NCBI GenBank assembly: GCA_902601705.1
Contig: CACKNV010000001.1
Location: forward strand, 62,001 to 126,000
DNA from: an uncultured Pelagibacteraceae bacterium
GTDB taxonomy: Bacteria; Pseudomonadota; Alphaproteobacteria; Pelagibacterales; Pelagibacteraceae
Reading direction: 5' to 3'
Length of the DNA stretch: 64,000 bases
Shown: in pieces, positions 1 through 9,236 of the stretch
How positions within the stretch are numbered: position 1 is the first letter of the stretch
Layout: every line of letters starts with the position of its first letter
The notes under the pieces: model-generated
Told to the model about the DNA's origin: nothing
Database searches by the model: none
What the model saw: only the letters and a program-made list of their open reading frames with translations
Translations under genes and position numbers: made by a program

Positions 1-416
1 GTGACTCAATCCAATTTGTTAATGGAGAACTACTCATTAATAATAATAAAATTTTGCGAAAAAAAATTGAATACAAAAAAATTATAAGATGCGGAAATTT
101 TTTACTGGAAACTGATACTTATGAGGAAACATTACCAAATGGATTTAAACATTTAGTGGCTTATAAAAAAAGAGGATCATTACAAAATACTAAAACATTC
201 AAAGTTCCTGAAAATCATTATTTCTTACTTGGTGATAACAGGGATTGCTCTAAAGATAGCAGGTATCTTGATAGTGTTGGATATGTAAATAATCTAAATT
301 TAGTTGGAGAGGCAAAATTAATATTTTTTTCGAACGACACAAAGATAAGCAGCTTATTGAAATTTTGGAATATCAACAAATCATTTAGAACAGAGAGATT
401 ATTTAAAAGTTTATAA
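1..416 (+). CDS. lepB: Signal peptidase I, C-terminal part (cut by window edge)
   Basis: Membrane-bound serine/lysine protease that removes signal peptides from exported proteins. The reading frame is open from base 3, so this is the last 137 residues of a gene that begins outside the window. The diagnostic box is the stretch LLGDNRDCSKDSRYL at 229-275, matching the conserved GDNRxxSxDSR motif of type I signal peptidases. The catalytic serine and lysine lie upstream and are not visible. Its stop codon overlaps the rnc start by one base (TAATG), so the two are almost certainly co-transcribed. A TTG at 54 could be read as a start, but the frame continues upstream with signal-peptidase-like sequence. 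Confidence 0.9.
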   Translation, partial: DSIQFVNGELLINNNKILRKKIEYKKIIRCGNFLLETDTYEETLPNGFKHLVAYKKRGSLQNTKTFKVPENHYFLLGDNRDCSKDSRYLDSVGYVNNLNLVGEAKLIFFSNDTKISSLLKFWNINKSFRTERLFKSL

Positions 417-1081
417 TGGATAAAAAACTTAAAGAGCTTGAAAAAATCATTAAATACAATTTTAAAAAATCTATTATATTAGTAAGAGCTTTAACTCACA
501 AAAGTTTTGATAATAATATTAATAATGAAAAATTAGAGTTTTTAGGTGATAGAGTTCTAGGTTTAATAATTTCTGAAAAGCTCCTGGAAAAATTTCCTGA
601 TGAAAAAGAAGGAATAATTGATAAAAAATTTGCTAATTTAGTTAATAAAAAAACATGTTCTCTTATTGCCAAAAAAATCAATTTAAAAAAATTTATCTTA
701 TTAGGGTCTTCACACAAGAAACAAGAAAGATCAGCTGATAAGATTAGCAGCGATTGTTTGGAAGCTATTGTTGGAGCAATTTATATAGATGGTGGACTTA
801 AGTCTGTAGAAAAATTTATTCTTAATTTTTGGAATGAATATTTACTCAGATCCAATGTTACTATGATAGACTCAAAAACAAAACTTCAAGAGTTTAGTTT
901 AAAGAAATATAAAGAGCTTCCAACATACGTCTTTTTTAAAAAAACCGGTCCACAACATAGACCACTATTTAAAACTGAGGTACAAATTCCAAACTCAAAA
1001 AAAATTATTGGCATAGGTTCATCCAAAAAAAATGCACAACAAAATGCTGCAGCTAAACTTTTAGAAATTTTGAATATATGA
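416..1081 (+). CDS. rnc: Ribonuclease III
   Basis: Double-strand-specific endoribonuclease that processes rRNA precursors and structured mRNAs. The 221-residue protein has the family signature NEKLEFLGDRVLGL near residues 37-50 and the second acidic motif DCLEAIVGAIYIDGG near 117-131, which together supply the metal-binding carboxylates. A C-terminal double-stranded RNA-binding domain ends in SSKKNAQQNAAAKLLE. Length is normal. It starts on the last base of lepB and its stop overlaps the recO start (ATGA). In many alphaproteobacteria era lies between rnc and recO; here it does not. Confidence 0.95.
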   Translation: MDKKLKELEKIIKYNFKKSIILVRALTHKSFDNNINNEKLEFLGDRVLGLIISEKLLEKFPDEKEGIIDKKFANLVNKKTCSLIAKKINLKKFILLGSSHKKQERSADKISSDCLEAIVGAIYIDGGLKSVEKFILNFWNEYLLRSNVTMIDSKTKLQEFSLKKYKELPTYVFFKKTGPQHRPLFKTEVQIPNSKKIIGIGSSKKNAQQNAAAKLLEILNI

Positions 1082-1758
1082 TTTGGGAAGATGAATGTTA
1101 TTTGTTATCTAAAAGAAAGTTTAGAGAAAATGCAAATATCATTAATATTTTTACTCAAAAAAAAGGAAAAATAGATGGCATAGTTTACGGTGGCACCTCT
1201 CGTAAAGTGAGAAATTATTTACAGATTTCTAATAAACTTTTTGTATCTCATACATCAAAAAGTGAAAATAAAATTGGGTATTTTAAAACAGAACTGATTA
1301 AACCAATTTCACCTAACTATTTTAACGATAAACAAAGAACCTCTGCGTTAATTTCCATATGTTCTTTATTGAATATTTTATTACCTGAATCACAACCCAA
1401 TAAAAAGATTTACGATAACTTTGAAAAATTAGTTAATTCAATAGATTTAGAAAATTGGATATTCTTATATATATTTTTTGAAATTAATCTAATTAAAGAA
1501 TTGGGTTACGATACAAATTTAGTCGAACATTTAAATGATATAAAAGATGACAGAAATTATCTTAAAATTAAGATTGATGGATTTATTTATGAAATACCAA
1601 ATTACTTAATACAAAAGAAAATACCCGAAAATTGCTCAAATTTACTTATTCGTAAATCACTATTATTTACAAGGCAAGTTATGCTAAATAAATTTTTTAT
1701 ACCAAATAATCTTATATTTCCTAAGTCTCGCGTTATTCTTGAAAATTATTTTAATTGA
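1078..1758 (+). CDS. recO: DNA repair protein RecO
   Basis: RecO helps load RecA on SSB-coated single-stranded DNA in the RecFOR pathway. The N-terminus (MIWEDECYLLSKRKFRENA, then GKIDGIVYGGTSRK) is a typical RecO OB-fold, followed by a helical domain. The protein has 226 residues, near the usual length, and lacks the cysteine pairs that bind zinc in some RecO proteins. It overlaps rnc by four bases and overlaps the 3' end of the convergent hemB gene by eight bases (1751-1758). Confidence 0.85.
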   Translation: MIWEDECYLLSKRKFRENANIINIFTQKKGKIDGIVYGGTSRKVRNYLQISNKLFVSHTSKSENKIGYFKTELIKPISPNYFNDKQRTSALISICSLLNILLPESQPNKKIYDNFEKLVNSIDLENWIFLYIFFEINLIKELGYDTNLVEHLNDIKDDRNYLKIKIDGFIYEIPNYLIQKKIPENCSNLLIRKSLLFTRQVMLNKFFIPNNLIFPKSRVILENYFN

Positions 1759-2746
1759 AACTTAATTTTTTAGCGATATCTAAAGCAAAATAAGAAACAA
1801 TAGCAGTTGCACCAGCTCTTTTGAAACACATTAAACTTTCAATTATAGAATTTTTATTTATCAAATTTTTTTCAATTCCATTTTTAATTAAACTATATTC
1901 ACCAGATACTTGATAAGCTAAAACAGGTATTTTAAAATTTTCTTTTACTTTTTGTATTACATCTAAATATGGTAGACCAGGTTTTACCATAACCATGTCT
2001 GCGCCCTCTTTAATATCTAAGGCAACTTCCCTAATTGCTTCATTGATATTTGAAAAATCCATTTGATAATTTTTCTTATCGCTCTTTAACGATTTTTTTG
2101 ATCCAACAGCATCTCTAAAAGGACCGTAGAAATTTGATGCAAATTTAACTGCATATGAAAGAATTTGTACATCGTGGTATCTATTTTTATCAAGATACTT
2201 TCTTATTTTTCCAACTCTCCCATCCATCATGTCTGAAGGTGCTATCACATCACAGCCCATTTGAGCTTGAATTAAAGCTTGTTTAGTTAAAATTTTTACA
2301 GTTTCATCGTTAATAACATAACTGTTCTTTAATAATCCGTCATGACCATGAGCTGTGTAGGGATCTAGTGCAACATCAGACATTATTCCAATATTATTTT
2401 TAAATCTTTTTTTTATAAATCTTATAGCTCTACAAACTAAATTATTTTCATTTAATGCTTCTGTTCCTAACTTATCTTTTTTATTAATTGGTGTTGATGG
2501 AAAGAGAGCCACCATTGGTATTTTGTGTTTTACAACATTATTTAAAATTGATCCTAATTGATCTATGGAATATTTATAAATACCGGGCATTGACCTAACT
2601 GGTTGTTTTTTATTTTTTCCATCCATTAAAAAAATTGGATATATTAAATCACTGCTAGATAAGTTGTTTTCTTGGACCAATCTTCTAGACCAATCGTATT
2701 TTCTGGTTCTACGAAGTCTTAAACTAGGATATTTTCCGGTAATCAT
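1751..2746 (-). CDS. hemB: Delta-aminolevulinic acid dehydratase (porphobilinogen synthase)
   Basis: Condenses two 5-aminolevulinate molecules to porphobilinogen in heme synthesis. The 331-residue protein begins with the family-typical RLRRTRKYDWSRRLVQEN. The metal region reads SDVALDPYTAHGHDG: aspartates replace the cysteines of zinc enzymes, so this is the magnesium/potassium-type alphaproteobacterial enzyme and should not need catalytic zinc. Schiff-base lysine regions are present in GCDVIAPSDMMDGRVGKIR and MVMVKPGLPYLDV. It is convergent with recO and divergent from the hydroxylase gene at 2820, across a 73-base AT-rich spacer. Confidence 0.95.
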   Translation of the reverse strand: MITGKYPSLRLRRTRKYDWSRRLVQENNLSSSDLIYPIFLMDGKNKKQPVRSMPGIYKYSIDQLGSILNNVVKHKIPMVALFPSTPINKKDKLGTEALNENNLVCRAIRFIKKRFKNNIGIMSDVALDPYTAHGHDGLLKNSYVINDETVKILTKQALIQAQMGCDVIAPSDMMDGRVGKIRKYLDKNRYHDVQILSYAVKFASNFYGPFRDAVGSKKSLKSDKKNYQMDFSNINEAIREVALDIKEGADMVMVKPGLPYLDVIQKVKENFKIPVLAYQVSGEYSLIKNGIEKNLINKNSIIESLMCFKRAGATAIVSYFALDIAKKLSFN

Positions 2747-2819
2747 GCTTTATTTTATGTAATATGCGACAAATGTATTATACACATATATATTACAAAT
2801 AGATAAATAACAATAACAG

Positions 2820-3461
2820 ATGACAACAGATCAAAAAAATATAGTAAATCTGGATTTTAAAAAAGATAAAAAAATTTTAAATTTTTCAGACTTTCAAAAG
2901 CAAAATATAAAATTTGATATTACTAAACTTCAAGAAGCTTACAATCAAATCGTACAAACAAAAAAATTTGATGATGGAGGTGGAATTTCTCATTTTGGCG
3001 CAATATGTTTGACAAGAATACCTGGAGACCCCGAGTCAGTTAAAGGTCAGAAGGCAAGAGGATTATATTGGACTAAGCCTGACAAATCAGGAAAAGAAGT
3101 AGCGAGAGATATATCTATAGACGAGTCTGCTTATTCAGAATTTATACCGGATTTTGAAAACACATATTTTAAAGAGGTATTCGATGTTTTATCTTCTAAA
3201 TATAAGTTAGGTAGAGTGAGAATTTTATTAAAAGAACCTAGATCAACTTTAAGTTGGCATAGAGATCCAGAACCAAGATTACATATTCCAATAATAACAA
3301 ATCCAGGTTGCTTAATGGTCATAGATAACGTTGCCAAACATATGCCAGCTGATGGATCTGTTTGGATTACAAATAACACGAAGTATCATAACGCATTTAA
3401 TGGAGGAGAAGAAAATAGAATTCATCTTGTTGCTTGCGTATTAGATTATAAATTTAATTAA
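2820..3461 (+). CDS. Aspartyl/asparaginyl beta-hydroxylase-like 2-oxoglutarate/Fe(II) oxygenase
   Basis: 213-residue protein with an HxD motif in LSWHRDPEPRLHIPI (His147, Asp149), a later histidine in KYHNAFNG (His190) and a following arginine in ENRIH (Arg200). This layout fits the cupin-fold aspartyl/asparaginyl beta-hydroxylase family: two His and one Asp for iron, Arg for 2-oxoglutarate. The substrate is not evident; bacterial relatives act on peptides, lipids or free amino acids. It is followed two bases later by rpiB. Family assignment is moderately sure, function unknown. Confidence 0.65.
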   Translation: MTTDQKNIVNLDFKKDKKILNFSDFQKQNIKFDITKLQEAYNQIVQTKKFDDGGGISHFGAICLTRIPGDPESVKGQKARGLYWTKPDKSGKEVARDISIDESAYSEFIPDFENTYFKEVFDVLSSKYKLGRVRILLKEPRSTLSWHRDPEPRLHIPIITNPGCLMVIDNVAKHMPADGSVWITNNTKYHNAFNGGEENRIHLVACVLDYKFN

Positions 3462-3462
3462 A

Positions 3463-3900
3463 TTGAGTTTTATATTTAAAAAAATTTGCATTGCTTCTGA
3501 CCACGCTGGTTACAATTTAAAAGAAATAATAAAAGATCATCTTATTAATAAACATGTTTCAATTTTTGATTTAGGACCATATGAAAATAAGTCTGTAGAT
3601 TATCCAGATTATGCTAAGAAGCTTGCTAAACGAGTAAAAGCTAAAAAAAGCGAAATAGGAATCCTAGTGTGCGGATCTGGAACAGGAATGGCTATAAGTG
3701 CTAATAAAATCAAAGATATAAGGGCAGCTGTTTGCTATAATTCGAAGTCTACTAGATTGTCTAGACAACACAATAATGCTAATATAATAGCTTTAGGGGC
3801 CAGATTAACAAAAAACAGGTTGTCGCTGAAATTAGTAGATTTGTTTTTAAAAACTAAGTTCGAAGGCGGCAGACACTTAAAAAGAGTTAAAAAGATATAA
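3463..3900 (+). CDS. rpiB: Ribose-5-phosphate isomerase B
   Basis: Interconverts ribose 5-phosphate and ribulose 5-phosphate in the pentose phosphate pathway. The 145-residue protein shows [13 protein letters not shown] near the N-terminus and the active-site stretch [14 protein letters not shown] with the catalytic cysteine of the RpiB/LacAB family. The start is a TTG at 3463, immediately after the upstream stop; no ATG suits the family N-terminus better. The stop shares one base with the glyA ATG. The rpiB-glyA-nrdR-rib order is a common alphaproteobacterial arrangement. Confidence 0.9.
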   Translation: MSFIFKKICIASDHAGYNLKEIIKDHLINKHVSIFDLGPYENKSVDYPDYAKKLAKRVKAKKSEIGILVCGSGTGMAISANKIKDIRAAVCYNSKSTRLSRQHNNANIIALGARLTKNRLSLKLVDLFLKTKFEGGRHLKRVKKI

Positions 3901-5198
3901 TGTCGGTTATTAAAATAGATAAATATTTAAACAGCTTTTTCAAATTGAAATTGCAAGACGCTGATAAAGAACTTTATAATTCAATCAAAGATGAATTTAT
4001 GAGACAGCAAAATCATATTGAATTAATTGCATCAGAAAATATTGTATCAAAAGCTGTTTTAGAAGCTCAAGGATCAGTCTTAACAAACAAATATGCTGAA
4101 GGTTATCCCTCAAAAAGATATTATGGTGGATGTGAGCACGTTGATGTTTCTGAAAACTTAGCTATTGAGCGAGCAAAAAAACTTTTTGATTGTAAATTTG
4201 CAAATGTACAACCACACTCTGGAGCTCAAGCTAATGGTGCAGTTTATTTAGCGCTTTTAAAACCTGGAGATACAACTTTAGCTATGAGTTTAAATTCTGG
4301 TGGTCACTTAACACATGGCGCTAAACCAGCTCAATCTGGTAAATGGTTTAATGCACTTCATTACGAAGTTGATAAAGAAACAGGTTTAATCGATTATAAT
4401 GCAGTTGAAAAACTTGCTGTAGAAAATAAACCAAAACTTATTATTGCAGGAGGAAGTGCTTATTCAAGAATAATTGATTTCAAAAAGTTTCGAGAAATAT
4501 CCGATAAAGTAGGAGCGTATTTATTAGTTGATATGGCGCATTTATCTGGTTTAGTCGCTGGAGGAGCTTATCCTAATCCTACTAAGTATGCTGATGTTGT
4601 AACTTCTACAACACACAAGGTTTTGAGAGGCCCGAGAGGTGGGATTATTTTAACAAATAACGAAGAGCTAGCTAAAAAATTTAATAGTGCAATTTTTCCT
4701 GGTTTACAAGGTGGACCATTAATGCATGTTATAGCAGCTAAAGCAGTTTGTTTTAAAGAAGCTTTGTCAGATGATTTTAAAACCTATACAAAAAACGTAA
4801 TTAAAAATGCTAAAGTTTTATCAGAAAGACTTTCAGAAAAAGGATTTAAAATCTTTTCTGGAGGAACAGATACACATTTAATGCTTCTTGATTTAAGATC
4901 TTATAAAGTTACCGGAAAAGATGCTCAAGCTTCACTAGGAAGAGCTAATATAACTTGTAATAAAAATGGAATTCCGTTTGATACAGAAAGTCCGTTTATA
5001 ACTTCTGGCATTAGATTAGGAACACCTGCTTGTACAACAAGAGGATTTAGAGAGGAAGAATTTAAGCTTGTAGCAAATTTAATTCACAAAGTAATTAAAG
5101 GTTTAAGTGAGAATAAATCAGATAATTCAAAAATAGAAAATGAAGTAAAAAAAGAAATTATTGATCTTTGTTCTGCTTTTCCTATATATGGAAATTAA
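3900..5198 (+). CDS. glyA: Serine hydroxymethyltransferase
   Basis: PLP enzyme converting serine plus tetrahydrofolate to glycine plus methylene-tetrahydrofolate, the main one-carbon entry point. The 432-residue protein carries [20 protein letters not shown] and [19 protein letters not shown] near the N-terminus, and the PLP lysine in [16 protein letters not shown]. Length is normal. It begins on the last base of rpiB. No riboswitch-sized leader exists directly upstream, so any glycine-responsive control would have to act further up the transcript. Confidence 0.97.
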   Translation: MSVIKIDKYLNSFFKLKLQDADKELYNSIKDEFMRQQNHIELIASENIVSKAVLEAQGSVLTNKYAEGYPSKRYYGGCEHVDVSENLAIERAKKLFDCKFANVQPHSGAQANGAVYLALLKPGDTTLAMSLNSGGHLTHGAKPAQSGKWFNALHYEVDKETGLIDYNAVEKLAVENKPKLIIAGGSAYSRIIDFKKFREISDKVGAYLLVDMAHLSGLVAGGAYPNPTKYADVVTSTTHKVLRGPRGGIILTNNEELAKKFNSAIFPGLQGGPLMHVIAAKAVCFKEALSDDFKTYTKNVIKNAKVLSERLSEKGFKIFSGGTDTHLMLLDLRSYKVTGKDAQASLGRANITCNKNGIPFDTESPFITSGIRLGTPACTTRGFREEEFKLVANLIHKVIKGLSENKSDNSKIENEVKKEIIDLCSAFPIYGN

Positions 5199-5206
5199 AA
5201 AAATTT

Positions 5207-5668
5207 ATGCTTTGCCCTTTTTGTAGAGAAAAAGATACTTCAGTAGTTGACTCAAGACCTACCGAAGATGGCACGGCTATAAGAAGAAGAAGACTTTGCG
5301 GATGTGATAGAAAAGAAAGGTTCACTACTTTTGAACGTGTTCAGTTTCAAGAATTGACAGTAATTAAAGGTAACGGAAAAAGAGAGCCGTTTGATAGAGA
5401 TAAAATTTCTAAATCTATAAGAATAGCCACAAGAAAAAGACCAATTGACTCTGAAACAATTGAAAAATTTATTTCAAAAATAGTGAGAAACTTGGAAGGT
5501 CTTGGTGAAAGTGAAATACCAACCCCAACAATTGGAAAATTTATTATGGATGGTTTGTCGTCTCTAGATAAAGTTGCATATGTTCGTTTTGCCTCTGTTT
5601 ATAAAAATTTTAAAGAAGCAAAAGATTTTGAACAGTTTGTAGGCAATTTAGATGACAATAAATCATAA
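5207..5668 (+). CDS. nrdR: Transcriptional repressor NrdR
   Basis: ATP/dATP-sensing repressor of ribonucleotide reductase genes. The start at ATG 5207 gives the family N-terminus [20 protein letters not shown]; a longer frame from 5168 would overlap glyA and add an unrelated leader. The first zinc knuckle (Cys3, Cys6) is intact. The second reads [18 protein letters not shown]: Cys31 and Cys33 form C-x-C with one extra residue before RFTT, instead of the usual C-x2-C. The ATP-cone domain follows, with [16 protein letters not shown] and [15 protein letters not shown]. The 3' end overlaps ribD by 17 bases. Confidence 0.92.
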   Translation: MLCPFCREKDTSVVDSRPTEDGTAIRRRRLCGCDRKERFTTFERVQFQELTVIKGNGKREPFDRDKISKSIRIATRKRPIDSETIEKFISKIVRNLEGLGESEIPTPTIGKFIMDGLSSLDKVAYVRFASVYKNFKEAKDFEQFVGNLDDNKS

Positions 5669-6716
5669 TTATTTTCTAGATCTTGCTTTCCAGCTTGCAG
5701 AACAAAATTTGGGTAAAACTAAATTAAATCCTTCTGTTGGTTCGATTGTAGTAAAAAATGGTACAGTGATATCGTCTGGTGTAACATCACTTAATGGTAG
5801 ACCCCATTCAGAATATAATGCTTTATCTAAAACGAAAAATTGTGCAGGAGCAACGTTGTATACTACTTTAGAACCTTGCACACATCATGGCAAAACTCCA
5901 CCATGTGTAGATATAATTATTAAAAAAAAAATTAAAAATGTTTTTTATGCTTTTGAAGATCCTGATATAAGAACTTTTAGAAAAGCGAAAAAAATTTTCA
6001 ACCAAAAAGGTATTAAAAGTAAATTAATATCTTCAAAAAACTATAGTAAATTTTACAAAAGTTATTTTATTAATAAAAAATTAACTCTTCCTTTAATAGC
6101 TGCTAAAATTGCTATATCTAATGATTATTTAACGATTAATAAAAAAAACAAATGGATAACAAATGAAACCTCAAGAAATATAGTTCATTTATTAAGAAGC
6201 AGATATGACTGTATTGTATCTACATCAAAATCTATTAATAATGACAACTCTTTACTTAATTGCAGGATTGAGGGAATAAACAATAATAAGCCAGACTTAT
6301 TTATTATTGACTTAAAATTAAAATTAAAAAAGAAATTATCATTGAATAAATATTTAAAAAAAAGAAAAACATATTTATTAACCTGTAAAAGTAATTTAAA
6401 TAAAGTCGAAATATACAAAAAAAAAGGATTTAAAATTATATTTTTAAATCAATTAAATAAAAAAGAAGATTTTGTATCACTTTTTAAAAAAATTTACAAA
6501 AAAGGTTACTCAAGAGTTCTAATTGAGACAGGTTTAACTTTTTTAAATACCTTACTTAAAAACAATTTACTAAATGATTTGTATATTTTTAAAAGTAATA
6601 AAAAATTAGGAATAAATGGTACAAATAACGATACAGCTAAATATCTAAAAAAAATTTCCACAAAATTGCTAACAATTAATTTAAATGGTGATAATCTTTT
6701 CAAAAAAGAGTTTTAA
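5652..6716 (+). CDS. ribD: Bifunctional riboflavin deaminase/reductase RibD
   Basis: Catalyses deamination and side-chain reduction of the pyrimidine intermediate in riboflavin synthesis. The N-terminal deaminase domain has the zinc motifs HSEYNAL and [15 protein letters not shown]. The C-terminal reductase domain, about residues 145-354, is strongly divergent and lysine-rich but keeps the fold-typical [14 protein letters not shown] and [15 protein letters not shown] stretches. At 354 residues it is near normal length. It overlaps nrdR and is followed two bases later by ribE. Confidence 0.9.
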   Translation: MTINHNYFLDLAFQLAEQNLGKTKLNPSVGSIVVKNGTVISSGVTSLNGRPHSEYNALSKTKNCAGATLYTTLEPCTHHGKTPPCVDIIIKKKIKNVFYAFEDPDIRTFRKAKKIFNQKGIKSKLISSKNYSKFYKSYFINKKLTLPLIAAKIAISNDYLTINKKNKWITNETSRNIVHLLRSRYDCIVSTSKSINNDNSLLNCRIEGINNNKPDLFIIDLKLKLKKKLSLNKYLKKRKTYLLTCKSNLNKVEIYKKKGFKIIFLNQLNKKEDFVSLFKKIYKKGYSRVLIETGLTFLNTLLKNNLLNDLYIFKSNKKLGINGTNNDTAKYLKKISTKLLTINLNGDNLFKKEF

Positions 6717-6718
6717 TT

Positions 6719-7306
6719 ATGTTTAATGGAATAATTTTCAATTCGGGAAAAGTCAAACAAATTAAAAAGAACAAAAAAAGTATTTATGTTGGAATACAAA
6801 CTAAAATTGATTTTAATAAAAAAGATATAGGATCATCAATATGCTGTGACGGTGTATGTTTAACTGTAGAAAAAGTTAAAAAAAATAAAATATTTTTTTA
6901 TATATCTAACGAAACAATTAAAAGATCTCATTTTAGATCCTTAAAATTAAATCAAATAATAAATTTAGAAAAATCATTATCATTTGGCAAAGATATTTCA
7001 GGACATTATATACAAGGCCATGTTGATACAGTGGCTAAAGTAAAAAAAATTACACTTATTGATAAAACTTGGATTATTAAGTTTAAGATTTTAGAGAAAA
7101 AATTTAATAAATTTTTAATAGAGAAAGCCTCTATTTCTATCAATGGAGTATCTCTTACTATATCTAAAATTAATCGAAATTTTTTTGAAGTTACTGTTAT
7201 TCCACATAGCTTGAAACTTACTAATTTAAAAAATTTAAAAGTGAATAGTTTTGTAAACGTAGAGTTAGATATTTTTGGCAAATATATATATAAATATTCA
7301 AACTAA
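6719..7306 (+). CDS. ribE: Riboflavin synthase, alpha chain
   Basis: Dismutates two 6,7-dimethyl-8-ribityllumazine molecules into riboflavin and the pyrimidine precursor. The two internal beta-barrel repeats are visible: MFNGIIFNSGKV with CCDGVCLTV in the first, GHYIQGHVDTVAKV with SISINGVSLTI in the second. 195 residues is normal for the family. It ends directly before the ribB start (TAAATG). Confidence 0.93.
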   Translation: MFNGIIFNSGKVKQIKKNKKSIYVGIQTKIDFNKKDIGSSICCDGVCLTVEKVKKNKIFFYISNETIKRSHFRSLKLNQIINLEKSLSFGKDISGHYIQGHVDTVAKVKKITLIDKTWIIKFKILEKKFNKFLIEKASISINGVSLTISKINRNFFEVTVIPHSLKLTNLKNLKVNSFVNVELDIFGKYIYKYSN

Positions 7307-8362
7307 ATGCCTAAAAATAGATTTTCAAAAATATCATCAATTATAAAGGATGCTAAAAAAGGCAAAATGTTTATTCTTGTTGATGATAAGAATAGAGAGA
7401 ATGAAGGCGATCTAATTATTCCAGGTTCTAAATGTAATTCAAAAAATATTAATTTCATGGCTAAACATGGCAGAGGTTTAATTTGTTTAGCTCTAACTAA
7501 AAAACAAGTAGATAATTTAAAATTGCCACTGATGTCCTCTATCAATAAATCCAGGATGCAAACTGCGTTTACTATTTCCATTGAAGCTAAGAGAGGAATT
7601 ACCACTGGTATATCTGCGCAAGATCGTGCTAGGACAATTAAAATTGCAATAAACCCCAACGCAAAAAAAAGTGAAATAGTATCTCCGGGACATGTTTTTC
7701 CTCTAGTAGCTAGAAATGGTGGCGTTTTAGAAAGAGCTGGACATACAGAAGCATCAGTAGATATTTCAAAATTATCTAAACTAAATCCTAGCTCAGTAAT
7801 TTGTGAAGTAATGAATGAAGATGGAAGAATGGCTAGATTAAATGATCTTTTTAAATTTTCTAAAAAACATAAAATAAAATTAGCATCAATAGAAGATTTA
7901 ATTTCATATCGTTTAAAATATGAGAATTTAGTTAGTAGATTATCTTTTAAATCATTAAATATTAGAAATTTTGGTAAAATTAATATCCATAAGTATAAAG
8001 ATAAATTAGATAATAATATAAATTTTGTGATTACTAAGGGTCAATTTAATAAAAAAAAGTCTATACCAGTAAGAGTTCTTTCAAATAAAATAAAAAATAT
8101 GAAAATTTTACAAAATAATAATGTAAAAAAAACTCTCAAAGTCATGTCGAAATATAAAAATTTTCTATTATTGATCATAAATAATAGAAATAATATTTCT
8201 AAAGAAAATGATATTAGTACTCTTAGATATTATGGAATTGGAGCACAAATTATTAAGGACCTTAAAGTTAGAAATATGATATTAGTATCAAGGAGTAAAA
8301 AAAAAATAATTGGACTTGATGGTTTTGGACTTAAAATTAAAAAACAAATAATTATAAAATGA
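7307..8362 (+). CDS. ribB: 3,4-dihydroxy-2-butanone-4-phosphate synthase with degenerate GTP cyclohydrolase II-like domain (RibBX type)
   Basis: Residues 1-205 are a DHBP synthase making the four-carbon unit of riboflavin: VDDKNRENEGDLIIPG near 25-40, then QDRARTIK and GHVFPLVARNGGVLERAGHTEA. Residues 206-351 resemble GTP cyclohydrolase II only at the end (YGIGAQIIKDLKVRNM, LDGFGLKI). The zinc-binding cysteine motif and catalytic residues of RibA are missing, so this half should not hydrolyse GTP. Such RibB-X fusions are known in proteobacteria. A true RibA must be elsewhere. The stop overlaps the ribH start by four bases. Confidence 0.9.
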   Translation: MPKNRFSKISSIIKDAKKGKMFILVDDKNRENEGDLIIPGSKCNSKNINFMAKHGRGLICLALTKKQVDNLKLPLMSSINKSRMQTAFTISIEAKRGITTGISAQDRARTIKIAINPNAKKSEIVSPGHVFPLVARNGGVLERAGHTEASVDISKLSKLNPSSVICEVMNEDGRMARLNDLFKFSKKHKIKLASIEDLISYRLKYENLVSRLSFKSLNIRNFGKINIHKYKDKLDNNINFVITKGQFNKKKSIPVRVLSNKIKNMKILQNNNVKKTLKVMSKYKNFLLLIINNRNNISKENDISTLRYYGIGAQIIKDLKVRNMILVSRSKKKIIGLDGFGLKIKKQIIIK

Positions 8363-8784
8363 AAAAAATATTGATCGTAAACGCGAATTATTATGGTGAA
8401 ATATCTAAAAGATTATTTCTTGGTGCTAAAAAAAAATTACAAAAAAAAAAAATTAAAATAAATGTTATAGAAGTACCTGGCGTCTATGAAATTCCAATCG
8501 CTATAAGAAAAAATATATATAAATACAATGGTTTTGTAGCATTAGGGTGTGTAATTAAAGGTCAAACCCCTCATTTTGATTTAATATGTTCATCTTTATT
8601 TTATTCAATTTTAAATCTTTCTATTACATTTAATAAACCTATAGGTAACGGAATTATTACTGCTTATAATATTAACCAAGCCCGTCAAAGATGTAGTAGT
8701 GGAAATATTAAAAAACCAAACAAAGGATTGGAAGCTGCAAATGCAGTTATGTCTATTTTAGAAAATGGACCAAAAAAAATCTAA
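8359..8784 (+). CDS. ribH: 6,7-dimethyl-8-ribityllumazine synthase
   Basis: Condenses the pyrimidine and the four-carbon phosphate to lumazine, the penultimate step of riboflavin synthesis. The 141-residue protein has VPGVYEIPIAI, ALGCVIKGQTPHFDLI with the catalytic histidine, and the C-terminal NKGLEAANAVMSI. It overlaps ribB by four bases and nusB by 20 bases, continuing the rib operon into nusB as in many alphaproteobacteria. Confidence 0.94.
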   Translation: MKKILIVNANYYGEISKRLFLGAKKKLQKKKIKINVIEVPGVYEIPIAIRKNIYKYNGFVALGCVIKGQTPHFDLICSSLFYSILNLSITFNKPIGNGIITAYNINQARQRCSSGNIKKPNKGLEAANAVMSILENGPKKI

Positions 8785-9166
8785 AAATTTATCTCCACGG
8801 ATTAAAGTAATTCAAAAACTTTATAATATCTTAATGAATCCCGATTCCTTAGTTGACTATCCTAAGAGTCAGTATAAAAAATTTATTAAAGATGTGGTAA
8901 CTGGAACTTTAGAGAGATCTGAGTTAATTGAAGATCAGATAAATTCTTATTTAGCTGAAGATATTAATCTTGCAAAAACAGATAAATTATTAAAAATTAT
9001 ACTGTTTGCTGCTATTTTTGAGCTTATGTTTAAACATAATACTCCCAAAAAAGTAATAATTAATGAATATTTGTTAGCTTCTGAGCATTTTTTAGAAAAA
9101 ATCCAGATAGGTTACTTGAATGCAATTTTAGATAAAATATCTAAAGAATTAAGAAAAGGGGACTAA
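8765..9166 (+). CDS. nusB: Transcription antitermination protein NusB
   Basis: All-helical protein that pairs with S10 (NusE) on boxA RNA to prevent premature termination in rRNA operons. The 133-residue protein shows RIKVIQKLYNILMNPD at the start and PKKVIINEYLLASEHF plus YLNAILDKISKEL near the end, matching the conserved NusB C-terminal helices. Its start lies within ribH. No obvious terminator hairpin follows before hppA, 70 bases downstream. Confidence 0.88.
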   Translation: MDQKKSKNLSPRIKVIQKLYNILMNPDSLVDYPKSQYKKFIKDVVTGTLERSELIEDQINSYLAEDINLAKTDKLLKIILFAAIFELMFKHNTPKKVIINEYLLASEHFLEKIQIGYLNAILDKISKELRKGD

Positions 9167-9236
9167 AAGCCTGATATTTACATTGAAGTTTAGCTTGCGT
9201 TTTTAACATTTATTTGGCATTTATGCGCTTTATACA

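Noticed and set aside
54-416. Independent 120-residue gene from a TTG start
   Set aside because: The frame is open to the window edge and the upstream residues continue signal peptidase I, so this is the truncated lepB.
3850-3950. Glycine riboswitch ahead of glyA
   Set aside because: rpiB coding sequence runs to the glyA start codon, leaving no room for a riboswitch leader.
5168-5206. Longer NrdR start at 5168
   Set aside because: It adds a leader overlapping glyA that does not match the family; ATG 5207 gives the standard CPFC N-terminus.
8425-8456. Long A runs in ribH and neighbouring genes as possible programmed frameshift or pseudogene signals
   Set aside because: The reading frames continue through them with family-typical sequence; such runs are common throughout because lysine AAA codons dominate.
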